Shown here in pieces: positions 1-6,503 of a stretch of DNA of 13,914 bases. Numbering within the stretch: the first letter of the stretch is position 1; every line of letters begins with the position of its first letter. Both the position numbers and the translations under genes were made by a program. The DNA comes from CAZNVB01 sp964651495. Lineage in GTDB: Bacteria; Acidobacteriota; Aminicenantia; Aminicenantales; UBA8522. The DNA is taken from contig CAZYWP010000083.1 in NCBI GenBank assembly GCA_964651495.1, positions 1 through 13,914 on the forward strand. Reading direction: 5' to 3'. The notes below the pieces were generated by a model. The model did not search any database. It was given only the letters and a program-made list of their open reading frames with translations, and was not told where the DNA came from.

Positions 1-220
1 GCTCAGGCTTCGACGGACTTCCTCATCCAACACCCTCGCCTCTTCCCCCGGGGTTCCCTTTCCGTTACGGGGGCTTTCGGACGGCTTCCCGCGACCATTA
101 TAAATATCAAATGTTTAGAAATGCCTCCGAGCCCCATACTTAATGCCCTTCTATCGGGCAGGAGACTTGAAAAAAAACGCGGAGCAAATATGATAGGAGC
201 ATCTCCGTCCGGAGAAATCC
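1..220. other. Upstream region without a supportable gene
   Basis: No frame here gives a convincing protein. The short open stretches on both strands are rich in Pro, Arg and Ser and match nothing I recognise. An A+T-rich block around positions 96-120 interrupts otherwise G+C-rich sequence and contains TATAAA at 99-104, a possible -10 element for the Nudix gene, but the -35 position (TTCGGA, 76-81) is poor. A small hairpin TGCCC/GGGCA with a 7-base loop sits near 144-160 and an A8 run follows at about 170-177. This is probably intergenic leader sequence, or the far end of a region whose gene lies outside the window. Confidence 0.4.
208..214 (+). promoter_or_regulatory. Ribosome binding site inside a small hairpin
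   Basis: The likely Shine-Dalgarno GGAG (211-214) of the Nudix gene forms the 3' arm of a short inverted repeat starting at about 203 (CTCCG, two bases, CGGAG). If it folds, the site would be partly hidden. The stem is only 4-5 pairs, so this may be chance. Confidence 0.25.
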
Positions 221-655
221 ATGGTTCAAGAAAAATCGGGAGTAAAACAGAAACCCCTCCAGGTCCTGGCGGCGATCCTTTGCCGGGACGGCCGACTGCT
301 GATCGCCAGGAGAAAGAAGGGCGACCGGTTTGAAGGCCTCTGGGAATTCCCGGGCGGTAAGCTCGAGCCCGAGGAAAAGCCGGAGGAATGCCTGGCCCGA
401 GAGATGAAAGAAGAATTCGGGGTGGAGGCCCTCGTCGGAGACTTTCTGGGTTCAATCCGCCATGTCTCGGCCTCGCTGTCGATCGAGCTCTCGGCCTATG
501 CTGTAGTCCATGTCTCGGGCGCCTTCCATCTCTATGACCACGATGAGATCCGCTGGGTCACCCCCGAAGAATGCAGGGACTATGCGCTGACCGAGCCGGA
601 CCGGATTCTCCTTGATAAACTCACTTCCGCCGGGGCTCTCCAGGAGAATTTGTGA
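221..655 (+). CDS. Nudix hydrolase, MutT-like (8-oxo-dGTP diphosphatase type)
   Basis: A 144-residue cytosolic Nudix hydrolase. The Nudix box is complete: G46, five residues, E52, seven residues, R60-E61, two residues, E64-E65, F66, G67, V68, which supplies the Mg2+-binding glutamates. The lead-in (LLIARR at 26-31, then WEFPGGK at 41-47) and the C-terminal part (EIRWVTPEE) are typical of MutT-type enzymes that hydrolyse oxidised or non-canonical nucleoside triphosphates to monophosphate and pyrophosphate. The length is close to the roughly 130 residues of MutT. The start at 221 follows GGAG at 211-214 with suitable spacing. The stop overlaps the next gene by four bases (GTGA), so the two are probably translationally coupled. 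The family is certain; the exact substrate cannot be read from the sequence, so no gene symbol is given. Confidence 0.93.
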   Translation: MVQEKSGVKQKPLQVLAAILCRDGRLLIARRKKGDRFEGLWEFPGGKLEPEEKPEECLAREMKEEFGVEALVGDFLGSIRHVSASLSIELSAYAVVHVSGAFHLYDHDEIRWVTPEECRDYALTEPDRILLDKLTSAGALQENL

Positions 656-1821
656 AAGAGCCGATCGTCGTCCTGAAGAAAAATAAAGACAAGGCCGTCC
701 GCAATCGTCACCATTGGATTTTTTCCGGCGCGGTCCAGATTCTCCCCGACTTCGAAGACGGGGACATTCTTGGAGTGCAGAGCTTCGAGGGCGACTTCCT
801 TGGATATGCCTATTTCAACCGGCGCAGCTCCATCATCGGCCGGATGCTGACGTTCGACCGGACCCCGCCCCTCCAGGCCGTCGAGGGCAGCATGGACAGT
901 GCCCTGGCCTTGCGGAAAAAGTTAGTCGAACCGGAGACAAACGCCTATCGGCTGGTCAACGCGGAAGGGGACGGGCTTCCCGGACTGATCGTCGACCGGT
1001 ATGATGATGTCCTGGTCATTCAGGTCGCGACTGTCGGGATGGAGAAGCTCAAGTCGTTTATCGTCGGCCTTCTGGTTGAAAAACTCGCTCCCCGTACCGT
1101 CTACGAAAAGTCCATCCTCCCGGCCAGACACGAGGACGGACTCCCGGATAGCGAAGGCCTCCTCTACGGAGCGCAGGTGGATACGGTGGAGATCCGGGAA
1201 GGCGGGCTGCGTTTTATGGTCGATATCGTCGGCTCGCAAAAAACGGGCTTTTTCCTCGACCTCCGCCCGATGCGCAGGCTCGTCCGGTCCCTGGCGGAGG
1301 GCCGCCGCGTTCTAAACTGCTTCTGCTACACCGGCGCATTCTCGGTGGCGGCGCTGGCCGCCGGCGCGGCCTCGGTCGACTCCGTGGACTCGTCCGAGCG
1401 GGCCGTCGCTCTGGCTCGGCGCAATGCAGCTCTGAACGGATTTCAGCCCGGGGACCACTCCTTTTATGTCGCGGACGTTTTTGATTTCCTCCGCCGGGAC
1501 CTCGAGCCCTACGATTTCATCATCCTCGACCCCCCGGCCTTCGCCAAGAGAAAAACCGAGGTCGTCCGGGCCTGCCGGGGGTACAAAGACATCAACCGGC
1601 TGGCCCTGCAGAAAATCCGGCCGCGGGGGCTGCTCCTGACATTCTCCTGCTCGCATTTCGTCACCGAACCGCTCTTCCAGCAGGTTATCTTCCAGGCGGC
1701 CGGAGAAGCGGGGAGGGGAGTCCGGGTTCTGCAGCGACATCATCTGGCCTACGACCATCCGATCAATATCTATCATCCCGAGAGCGAGTACCTGAAGAGC
1801 CTGCTTCTCTATGTGGATTGA
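652..1821 (+). CDS. rlmI: Class I rRNA large-subunit methyltransferase, RlmI-like
   Basis: A 389-residue SAM-dependent methyltransferase of the RlmI family, which in E. coli (396 residues) makes m5C1962 in 23S rRNA. The N-terminal part (about 1-75) fits the PUA-like RNA-binding domain, including HHWIFSGA near residue 20. A middle segment follows, then a Rossmann-type SAM domain. The SAM-binding motif is NCFCYTGAFS at 222-231, an acidic ribose-binding strand (SVDSVDSSE) follows, and motif IV is DPPAFAK at 293-299. A cysteine within FSCSHF (C333) matches the conserved late motif of the family. The GTG start at 652 overlaps the stop of the Nudix gene and has AGGAG at 642-646. The methyltransferase family is secure; the exact rRNA position is carried over from the E. 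coli enzyme. Confidence 0.92.
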   Translation: MKEPIVVLKKNKDKAVRNRHHWIFSGAVQILPDFEDGDILGVQSFEGDFLGYAYFNRRSSIIGRMLTFDRTPPLQAVEGSMDSALALRKKLVEPETNAYRLVNAEGDGLPGLIVDRYDDVLVIQVATVGMEKLKSFIVGLLVEKLAPRTVYEKSILPARHEDGLPDSEGLLYGAQVDTVEIREGGLRFMVDIVGSQKTGFFLDLRPMRRLVRSLAEGRRVLNCFCYTGAFSVAALAAGAASVDSVDSSERAVALARRNAALNGFQPGDHSFYVADVFDFLRRDLEPYDFIILDPPAFAKRKTEVVRACRGYKDINRLALQKIRPRGLLLTFSCSHFVTEPLFQQVIFQAAGEAGRGVRVLQRHHLAYDHPINIYHPESEYLKSLLLYVD

Positions 1822-1824
1822 ATG

Positions 1825-1830
1825 TATAAT
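1825..1830 (+). promoter_or_regulatory. Candidate -10 element TATAAT in the 41-base gap
   Basis: A perfect TATAAT lies between the methyltransferase stop and the next gene, about 32 bases before its start. In this G+C-rich sequence such a hexamer is uncommon, so it may start a separate transcript for the membrane-protein/peptidase genes. No good -35 hexamer is seen 16-18 bases upstream, inside the end of the preceding gene. Confidence 0.3.
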
Positions 1831-1862
1831 GACTGAAATCAACTCCACCTTAGGAGGGAAGA

Positions 1863-2354
1863 ATGGACCTGTCCGATGAGCTCAGAAAGACCTTCCATCA
1901 AACCGTTATCATCTGCGGAGCCATGGCGGCCAGCCTGCTCGTCTATGCCGTGGTTCTCGAAGTCATCCGGGCCACGCTCAAGCCGTTCCGGGGCTTTTTG
2001 CCGATCTCCAACAGCCAGGCGATCCGGTATTTATTTTACGGCGCCGCCGTCGCAGTCATCATCCTGATCCGCCTGCTCAGCCGGGTCCTGCTGAGGAGCG
2101 GTCCTCAGGAGGGGCCGTCCGCGTTTGCCAATAAGCTTGCGCGCGCCACGATCCTGACCGCGGCCCTGAGCGAGATCCCGGTTGTCCTGGGATTTGTGTT
2201 TTTTATCCTGACGGGCTCCTCCAGAGATTTCTATTATCTTTTCATTGTCTCTCTTATACTCGAATTCATGTATTTTCCCCGGATCCGGGTCTGGGAAGAC
2301 CTAGTTGCGAACCGGTTCCCCTCTTCCCGCGCGGAAGGAGGGAAAAATGGCTGA
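1863..2354 (+). CDS. Four-helix integral membrane protein of unknown function
   Basis: A 163-residue protein I do not recognise. Four hydrophobic segments are visible at about 14-35, 52-75, 94-117 and 122-139, arranged as two hairpins joined by a polar loop (78-92, ending in a KLAR motif). Acidic residues lie within or at the edge of hydrophobic segments (E33, E104 in LSEIP, E134). The tail after 140 is polar and charged. A strong AGGAGG at 1852-1857 sets the start. The last eight bases overlap the start of the M1 peptidase gene (ATGGCTGA), which suggests coupled translation and a link to it. Size and the two-hairpin layout loosely recall duplicated proteolipid (c-type) subunits, but no diagnostic motif supports that. 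The gene is real; the function is open. Confidence 0.82.
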   Translation: MDLSDELRKTFHQTVIICGAMAASLLVYAVVLEVIRATLKPFRGFLPISNSQAIRYLFYGAAVAVIILIRLLSRVLLRSGPQEGPSAFANKLARATILTAALSEIPVVLGFVFFILTGSSRDFYYLFIVSLILEFMYFPRIRVWEDLVANRFPSSRAEGGKNG

Positions 2355-4473
2355 ACTGGGCCGGCTCCGGGCCGCCGCTATTCTGGTTGTCTTTTCCGCG
2401 GGGTTCGTCTGTGCCGCCCAGGAGACACCCTCCCCGCCGCGGACGAGTCCTATTCGTTACGAGATGCGGGTAGAGCTTGACCACGACGCTAAAATGCTGC
2501 GCGGCGAGGAAGAGATCGTCTGGCGCAACGAGACCCAGGACGAAGTCCCCGATATGTGGCTCCACCTCTACTGGAATGCGTTCAAGAATGAAAAGAGCGC
2601 CGTGTTCGAAGAATCGAGCTCCGAGGCTGCGCCCGGCATCAAGGTGGAAAAGGGCGGCTGGGGATGGATCGACATCACCCGCATCGCCCTTGCCGACGGG
2701 ACGGACCTCAACCCGACGCTCGAGTTCCTGACCCCTGATGAGCCGGACCATCCCGAAGATCAGACCGTCGCCCGAATCCGCTTTCCGGCCGCCCTCAAGC
2801 CGGGCGAGGAAATCCGCCTGAGGCTTGCCTTCGAGGCGAAAATCCCCCGCGGCATCCTGCGCACCGGCTATTACCAGGACAACTACTTCATCGCCCAATG
2901 GTTTCCCAAACCCGGCGTGTATGAAGAGGGAAGAGGCTGGAACTGCCACCAATACCACTTGAGCTCCGAGTTCTTTGCCGATTTCGCCGACTTCCTCGTC
3001 CATATCACCGTCCCTTCGCCCTTTGTCATCGGCGCCTCGGGAAGTCAGATAAGCTCGGTCTCCGCCGCGGATGGAAAGACGGTCACCTATACCTTCGCCC
3101 AGGAGAGAATCCACGACTTCGCCTGGACAGCCGACCCGGACTTTATCAAGGTGGAGCGCGATTTTCTGGCAGACCGCGAGGTGACAAACGCAGAATATAC
3201 GGAAATCGCCGGCCTGCTCCATCTTCCGGTTGAGGAAGTGGTGCTTCCCGACGTGAAAATGATCCTGCTCATCGCTCCCGAGCACCGGGCGCAGGTCGAA
3301 CGCCACTTCAAAGCCCTGCGCACGGCGATCAAATACTACGGTCTCTGGTACGGCCCCTATCCTTACCGGACCGTCACCATGGTCGATCCGCCCTTTCGCA
3401 CGGATAGCGGTGGAATGGAGTACCCCACGCTTTTTACCGCCGGGACCGGTGTCATGAGGGACGATAAGGTGCTTTCTCCGGAGGGCGTGATCATCCATGA
3501 GTTCGGCCACGGCTACTGGTACGGACTGGCGGCCAACAACGAATTCGAGGAAGCCTGGCTCGACGAGGGCATCAATTCCTATTCCACCGGCAAGGTTCTG
3601 GCCAAGGGCTACGGCCGGGGCATGTTCTCGGCGTCGCTGTTCGGGTTTCCCCTGTCCAGGATCTTCAAGTTCCCGGTCTATTATGACTATGAGCTGGACC
3701 GCGCCGGCGCCATCATGACCACCAAGCTTGACCCGGTCACAACGCACTCCTGGAAATTCGCCAACCGGATGAGCTACGCGCTCAACGTCTATCAACGGGC
3801 CTCCATTTGCCTGCACACCCTGGAGCGCCTGCTGGGGGAGGAGCGGATGCTCCGGGTCATGAGGACGTTCCAGTCGCGCTTCCGCTTTGAGCATCCCCGG
3901 ACCCGGGATTTCATCACCGTGGTCAACGAAGTCAGCGGCCAGAATATGACCTGGTTCTTCGAGGAATTTTTCTTTTCCACGCTCAATTTCGACTACGGCG
4001 TCGGATCGCTGCGCAGTGTACAAAAAAAAGAGGATCATTTAGGCGTCTATGATAAAGACGGGAAGAAAAAGGAGGTCACCCCTGAGGAAGCGACGAGATG
4101 GGAAAAAGAGCGGGCCAAGGCCGATAAGGAACGCAAAGACCAAAAAACCTACCTCACCACGGTCATGCTCAGGCGATTCGGCGAAGCGCGCCTGCGGGGC
4201 GGAGCCCGGGTCAAGCTGCGGGTCCTTTTTGAAGACGGGTCGGAGGAAGTCCGGTTCTGGGACGGCCGGGAGCGCTGGAAATCCTTCCCCTTCGAAAAAC
4301 CCAGCCGGGCCCGGCTCGCCGAGATCGACCCGGAGCTCATCTGGCTCATCGACTCCAACCTGGCCAACAACAGCCTCAAGGACGGGCCGGAGCGCGGCGG
4401 CGCCCTCAGGCTCACGGCCAAGCTTCTTTTCTGGATCCAAAACGGCCTTCACTTTCTCAGCGCCTTGAGTTAG
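2347..4473 (+). CDS. Secreted M1-family zinc metallopeptidase
   Basis: A 708-residue aminopeptidase-type enzyme exported from the cytoplasm. The start at 2347 is chosen over an in-frame ATG at 2305 because it follows GGAAGGAGGG closely and directly opens a signal peptide (hydrophobic core about residues 9-21, cleavage probably near 24). M1 signatures are complete: GGMEY at 355-359 (exopeptidase motif), HEFGH at 384-388 and the third zinc ligand E407, exactly 18 residues after H388. Y482, in SYALNVYQRA, is the likely catalytic tyrosine. An N-terminal beta domain precedes the catalytic part. After about residue 557 comes a Lys/Glu-rich stretch (559-600), then a beta-rich segment and a hydrophobic tail. 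It overlaps the membrane-protein gene upstream by eight bases, and its TAG stop overlaps the ribosome binding site of the next gene. Substrate unknown; probably degrades peptides outside the inner membrane. Confidence 0.93.
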   Translation: MAELGRLRAAAILVVFSAGFVCAAQETPSPPRTSPIRYEMRVELDHDAKMLRGEEEIVWRNETQDEVPDMWLHLYWNAFKNEKSAVFEESSSEAAPGIKVEKGGWGWIDITRIALADGTDLNPTLEFLTPDEPDHPEDQTVARIRFPAALKPGEEIRLRLAFEAKIPRGILRTGYYQDNYFIAQWFPKPGVYEEGRGWNCHQYHLSSEFFADFADFLVHITVPSPFVIGASGSQISSVSAADGKTVTYTFAQERIHDFAWTADPDFIKVERDFLADREVTNAEYTEIAGLLHLPVEEVVLPDVKMILLIAPEHRAQVERHFKALRTAIKYYGLWYGPYPYRTVTMVDPPFRTDSGGMEYPTLFTAGTGVMRDDKVLSPEGVIIHEFGHGYWYGLAANNEFEEAWLDEGINSYSTGKVLAKGYGRGMFSASLFGFPLSRIFKFPVYYDYELDRAGAIMTTKLDPVTTHSWKFANRMSYALNVYQRASICLHTLERLLGEERMLRVMRTFQSRFRFEHPRTRDFITVVNEVSGQNMTWFFEEFFFSTLNFDYGVGSLRSVQKKEDHLGVYDKDGKKKEVTPEEATRWEKERAKADKERKDQKTYLTTVMLRRFGEARLRGGARVKLRVLFEDGSEEVRFWDGRERWKSFPFEKPSRARLAEIDPELIWLIDSNLANNSLKDGPERGGALRLTAKLLFWIQNGLHFLSALS
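4022..4029 (+). other. A8 tract, possible slippage site inside the peptidase gene
   Basis: Eight adenines are read in frame as CAA AAA AAA GAG. Loss of one A leads to TAG at 4040-4042; gain of one leads to TGA at 4050-4052. Either slip would end the protein just after the catalytic region and drop about 145 C-terminal residues. The unslipped frame is intact. Whether slipping happens is unknown. Confidence 0.35.
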
Positions 4474-4483
4474 GAGACGAACC

Positions 4484-5362
4484 ATGGGGATCATCGCCAC
4501 ATTCGGCCACAGTTTCAGGTTAACACGCAAGAAGGCCAGGATGCTCCTCTATTTATGGCTGGTCAATTTTTTCTTTGCCCTGCTCATTATCGCACCGTTC
4601 TACTTCCTACTGCAGAAGGATTTTTCCCGCTCGGTTATGGGCGAGAAGATGTTCCAGGGCATGGATATGCTCTGGATCGGAGACCTAATTTATAAATATC
4701 AGAACATCAGCTCGCTCCTGGCCGGCTGGCTGCTCGTGCCGTTCAGCCTGTTTGTGGTCCTGCAGATATTCCTTAACGGAGCGGTCCTCGGCCGGATCGC
4801 CTCCGGAGAAGACCGGGTGAACCTAGCCGGTTTTCTCTCCGACGGCGCTAAATATTTCGGCCGGTTTTTCCGGGTCTTCCTTCTTTCCCTGGCCGGCTAT
4901 CTCCTCGTCTTTGGACTCTTCGGACGGCTCCTCTCCATCCCCTTCAAGTTGTGGACACAGAGTGCCGCCACCCAGTGGACATCGTTTTTTTCCTCGAGCG
5001 TCCGGCTGCTTTTTTTCCTTCTCTTGTTCTCCATCGTCAAGATGTTCTTCGATTACGTCAAAGTCCGCCTTGTCACCGAGGACAGCAGGAAAGCCCTGCG
5101 TGCTTTCCTTTTGAATTTCCCGTTCCTGGGAAAGAGGTTTTTCAGAGCCTGGGCGCTCTTCCTGTTGGTGGGGTTCGTGTTCCTCGCCTTCTCGTTGCTT
5201 TATCTCGTCGTCGTCAGATGGATTCCCGGCTCCGGCGCCGGCCCACTCCTCATCCTTTTTCTTTGGCAGCAAGCCTACATGGTCGCCCGGCTGGGGACGG
5301 CCATCCTGTTCTTCGCTACGGAATATCAATTCTTCCGGACGCAGCAGCCCGCTCTGCCCTAA
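4484..5362 (+). CDS. Six-helix integral membrane protein of unknown function
   Basis: A 292-residue inner-membrane protein, not recognised as a named family. Hydrophobic segments are visible at about 21-43, 76-103, 129-151, 170-191, 222-244 and 252-278, with a short basic N-terminus (RLTRKKAR, 12-19) that should stay in the cytoplasm. Between helices 4 and 5 lies a conserved-looking polar loop, DYVKVRLVTEDSRKALRAF (190-208). This kind of loop is seen in several poorly characterised six-helix bacterial membrane families (DUF4013-like or the membrane domain of GDPD-type proteins), but that is a resemblance only. The ribosome binding site (AGGAGA, 4472-4477) overlaps the stop codon of the M1 peptidase, so the two are almost certainly co-transcribed. 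It might insert, anchor or transport something related to the peptidase; the sequence does not say. Confidence 0.85.
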   Translation: MGIIATFGHSFRLTRKKARMLLYLWLVNFFFALLIIAPFYFLLQKDFSRSVMGEKMFQGMDMLWIGDLIYKYQNISSLLAGWLLVPFSLFVVLQIFLNGAVLGRIASGEDRVNLAGFLSDGAKYFGRFFRVFLLSLAGYLLVFGLFGRLLSIPFKLWTQSAATQWTSFFSSSVRLLFFLLLFSIVKMFFDYVKVRLVTEDSRKALRAFLLNFPFLGKRFFRAWALFLLVGFVFLAFSLLYLVVVRWIPGSGAGPLLILFLWQQAYMVARLGTAILFFATEYQFFRTQQPALP

Positions 5363-5421
5363 AGCAACCCTTTGCCCTGGATTTTCGTCTTTCCTAGTGA
5401 AACCTAAGAATGGAGGTAACT

Positions 5422-6237
5422 ATGCCACAAAAAGTCCTGCTGATCCTGGTCCTGGTCCTGGTCGCTTTTTTCGCCCTTCTGTTTTTGTCGCCCGGGCTCT
5501 TAGCCGACAACCAGGAAGAGTTTTATAAAGTTCTTCCCCTGAAGGCCACGGGAACCTTCAGCCTCGATAACGTCAACGGCGGAGTGACCATCACCACCTG
5601 GAAAGAGGACAAGGTCGAAATCAAGGCTCTGAAGAAGACCCGGAAGTCCGCGGAGAACCTGCAGAAAGTGAAGATCGAAATCGTCGAAGCGCCCGATTCT
5701 ATCGCCGTCAAGACCATTTACCCCAAGCGCGAAAACACGGGAGTGAGTGTGGACTATGACATCAGAGTCCCGGAAAACGTTCATCTGGACGCGGTTGAAA
5801 CCGTTAACGGGGGAATCAATATCTCGGGCCCCTTTGGACGGGTCTCTGCCTCCACGGTCAACGGCCTGGTGCGGGTCGAGAACGCCTCGGGAGATCTGCG
5901 GCTGACCACAACCAACGGGAATATCAACGCCATCAATATTGTAGGGAAGATTATTGCAGAGACAACCAACGGAAGCATAGAACTCAGGACCAGCGCTCTG
6001 GAGAATGAACTGAGCGCCGAGACCGTCAACGGCAGCATTACCCTGGCGATGAGCCCCGCCCAGGAGATCAACGCCGAACTCGACGCCCAGACAGTCAACG
6101 GCTCCATCAGCCTCGACTTCCCGATCACTCTTCAGGGGCTGCAGAAGTCAAAGCACCACCTCAAGGGCCGGATCGGGCAGGGAGGCCCCCTTATCGTTCT
6201 CGAGACAGTCAACGGCTCCATCCACCTGAAGAAATAA
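5422..6237 (+). CDS. Exported DUF4097-type protein with TVNG repeats
   Basis: A 271-residue protein with an N-terminal hydrophobic segment (about 4-28) serving as a signal peptide (possible cleavage after LLA at 28) or membrane anchor. The rest is beta-rich and carries eight (V/T)NG motifs, each followed by a short strand such as SITL, SISL or SIHL; this is typical of DUF4097 proteins, thought to form a beta-solenoid. Four of the motifs are exactly 18 residues apart, one solenoid turn. The start at 5422 is preferred over an in-frame ATG at 5410 because GGAGGT at 5412-5417 lies between them with correct spacing. The gene follows the six-helix membrane protein by 59 bases and may share its transcript. 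No catalytic residues are apparent. The biological role of the family is poorly known; envelope-associated adhesion or scaffolding is a guess. Confidence 0.87.
   Translation: MPQKVLLILVLVLVAFFALLFLSPGLLADNQEEFYKVLPLKATGTFSLDNVNGGVTITTWKEDKVEIKALKKTRKSAENLQKVKIEIVEAPDSIAVKTIYPKRENTGVSVDYDIRVPENVHLDAVETVNGGINISGPFGRVSASTVNGLVRVENASGDLRLTTTNGNINAINIVGKIIAETTNGSIELRTSALENELSAETVNGSITLAMSPAQEINAELDAQTVNGSISLDFPITLQGLQKSKHHLKGRIGQGGPLIVLETVNGSIHLKK
5572..6222 (+). repeat. Eight (V/T)NG coding repeats
   Basis: Codons for V/T-N-G begin at 5572, 5803, 5857, 5911, 5965, 6025, 6094 and 6208. Repeats two to five are spaced exactly 54 bases; later spacings are 60, 69 and 114 bases. The last two share an identical 18-base stretch (6091-6108 and 6205-6222), which fits recent internal duplication or strong constraint. 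Confidence 0.85.
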
Positions 6238-6252
6238 AAAGCCACATTATTC

Positions 6253-6277
6253 GTCGGGGCTCTTAGCCGACTTCTTT
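6253..6277 (+). terminator. Possible rho-independent terminator after the DUF4097 gene
   Basis: GTCGG (6253-6257) pairs with CCGAC (6267-6271) around a 9-base loop, followed by TTCTTT. It lies 16 bases after the stop at 6237. The stem is short and the T-tract broken, so efficiency is doubtful. Confidence 0.35.
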
Positions 6278-6380
6278 CCAGGCCCGCCGGTTTTTTGCCC
6301 TGATTTCTCAAGTGAGATGGGGAGGTCTCGGCTTCTGTCTGGATTTTTCTCTCCAGCTCTTCAGTAGGAAAAGGGGAAGT

Positions 6381-6398
6381 CAACTCGAGTTGAACTCG
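6381..6398. promoter_or_regulatory. Palindrome plus extra half-site, possible operator
   Basis: CAACTCGAGTTG is a perfect inverted repeat, and AACTCG recurs directly after it one helical turn from the first copy. Position in the 5' region of the ribonuclease-adaptor-channel genes makes a repressor or activator site possible. No regulator is encoded in the window. Confidence 0.3.
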
Positions 6399-6503
6399 TG
6401 CCGTGTTAGATTGTGAGCGAGGTTTCTTGGACTGCTCCCAAATAGACAATCCGGTTGAAAGTGGTTAGACTAGCGAAGTCTGAATCGAATAAAGGCACGG
6501 CGC

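Larger units (their letters stand above)
6238..6503. other. 266-base intergenic region before the ribonuclease gene
   Basis: No protein gene is supported here. Besides the possible terminator, the region holds a perfect 12-base palindrome CAACTCGAGTTG (6381-6392) with a further AACTCG half-site at 6393-6398, eleven bases from the first. It also holds a hairpin at 6465-6483 (TTAGACT, loop AGCGA, AGTCTGA, with one G-T pair) that ends 20 bases before the start codon. No convincing -35/-10 pair was found, although a promoter for the downstream genes is expected somewhere here. Confidence 0.4.

Noticed and set aside
1..100. Possible structured RNA on the - strand (GAGGAAGTCC reminiscent of RNase P RNA)
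   Set aside because: Only about ten bases resemble the conserved core and the rest of the expected structure is absent from the available sequence.
3..455. 150-residue open frame on the - strand at the left edge
   Set aside because: It is antisense to the Nudix box region, Pro/Arg/Ser-rich and without a known domain; the part outside the Nudix gene is only about 70 residues and unconvincing.
2266..4038. 590-residue open frame on the - strand across the M1 peptidase gene
   Set aside because: It is antisense to a gene with complete catalytic motifs, has no recognisable domain, and its length is explained by G+C-rich third positions, which remove stops from the opposite strand.
4049..4468. 139-residue shifted frame after the A8 tract in the peptidase gene
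   Set aside because: A slip into this frame meets a stop at 4050-4052 at once, so it cannot form a fusion product; the Arg/Ser-rich composition is that of a shadow frame.
5572..6222. Regular repeats as a CRISPR-like array
   Set aside because: The repeats are short, in frame, degenerate at DNA level and encode (V/T)NG motifs of a DUF4097 protein.
6132..6449. 105-residue - strand frame covering the gap before the ribonuclease gene
   Set aside because: A third of it is antisense to the DUF4097 repeats, there is no supporting ribosome binding site, and composition is not gene-like.
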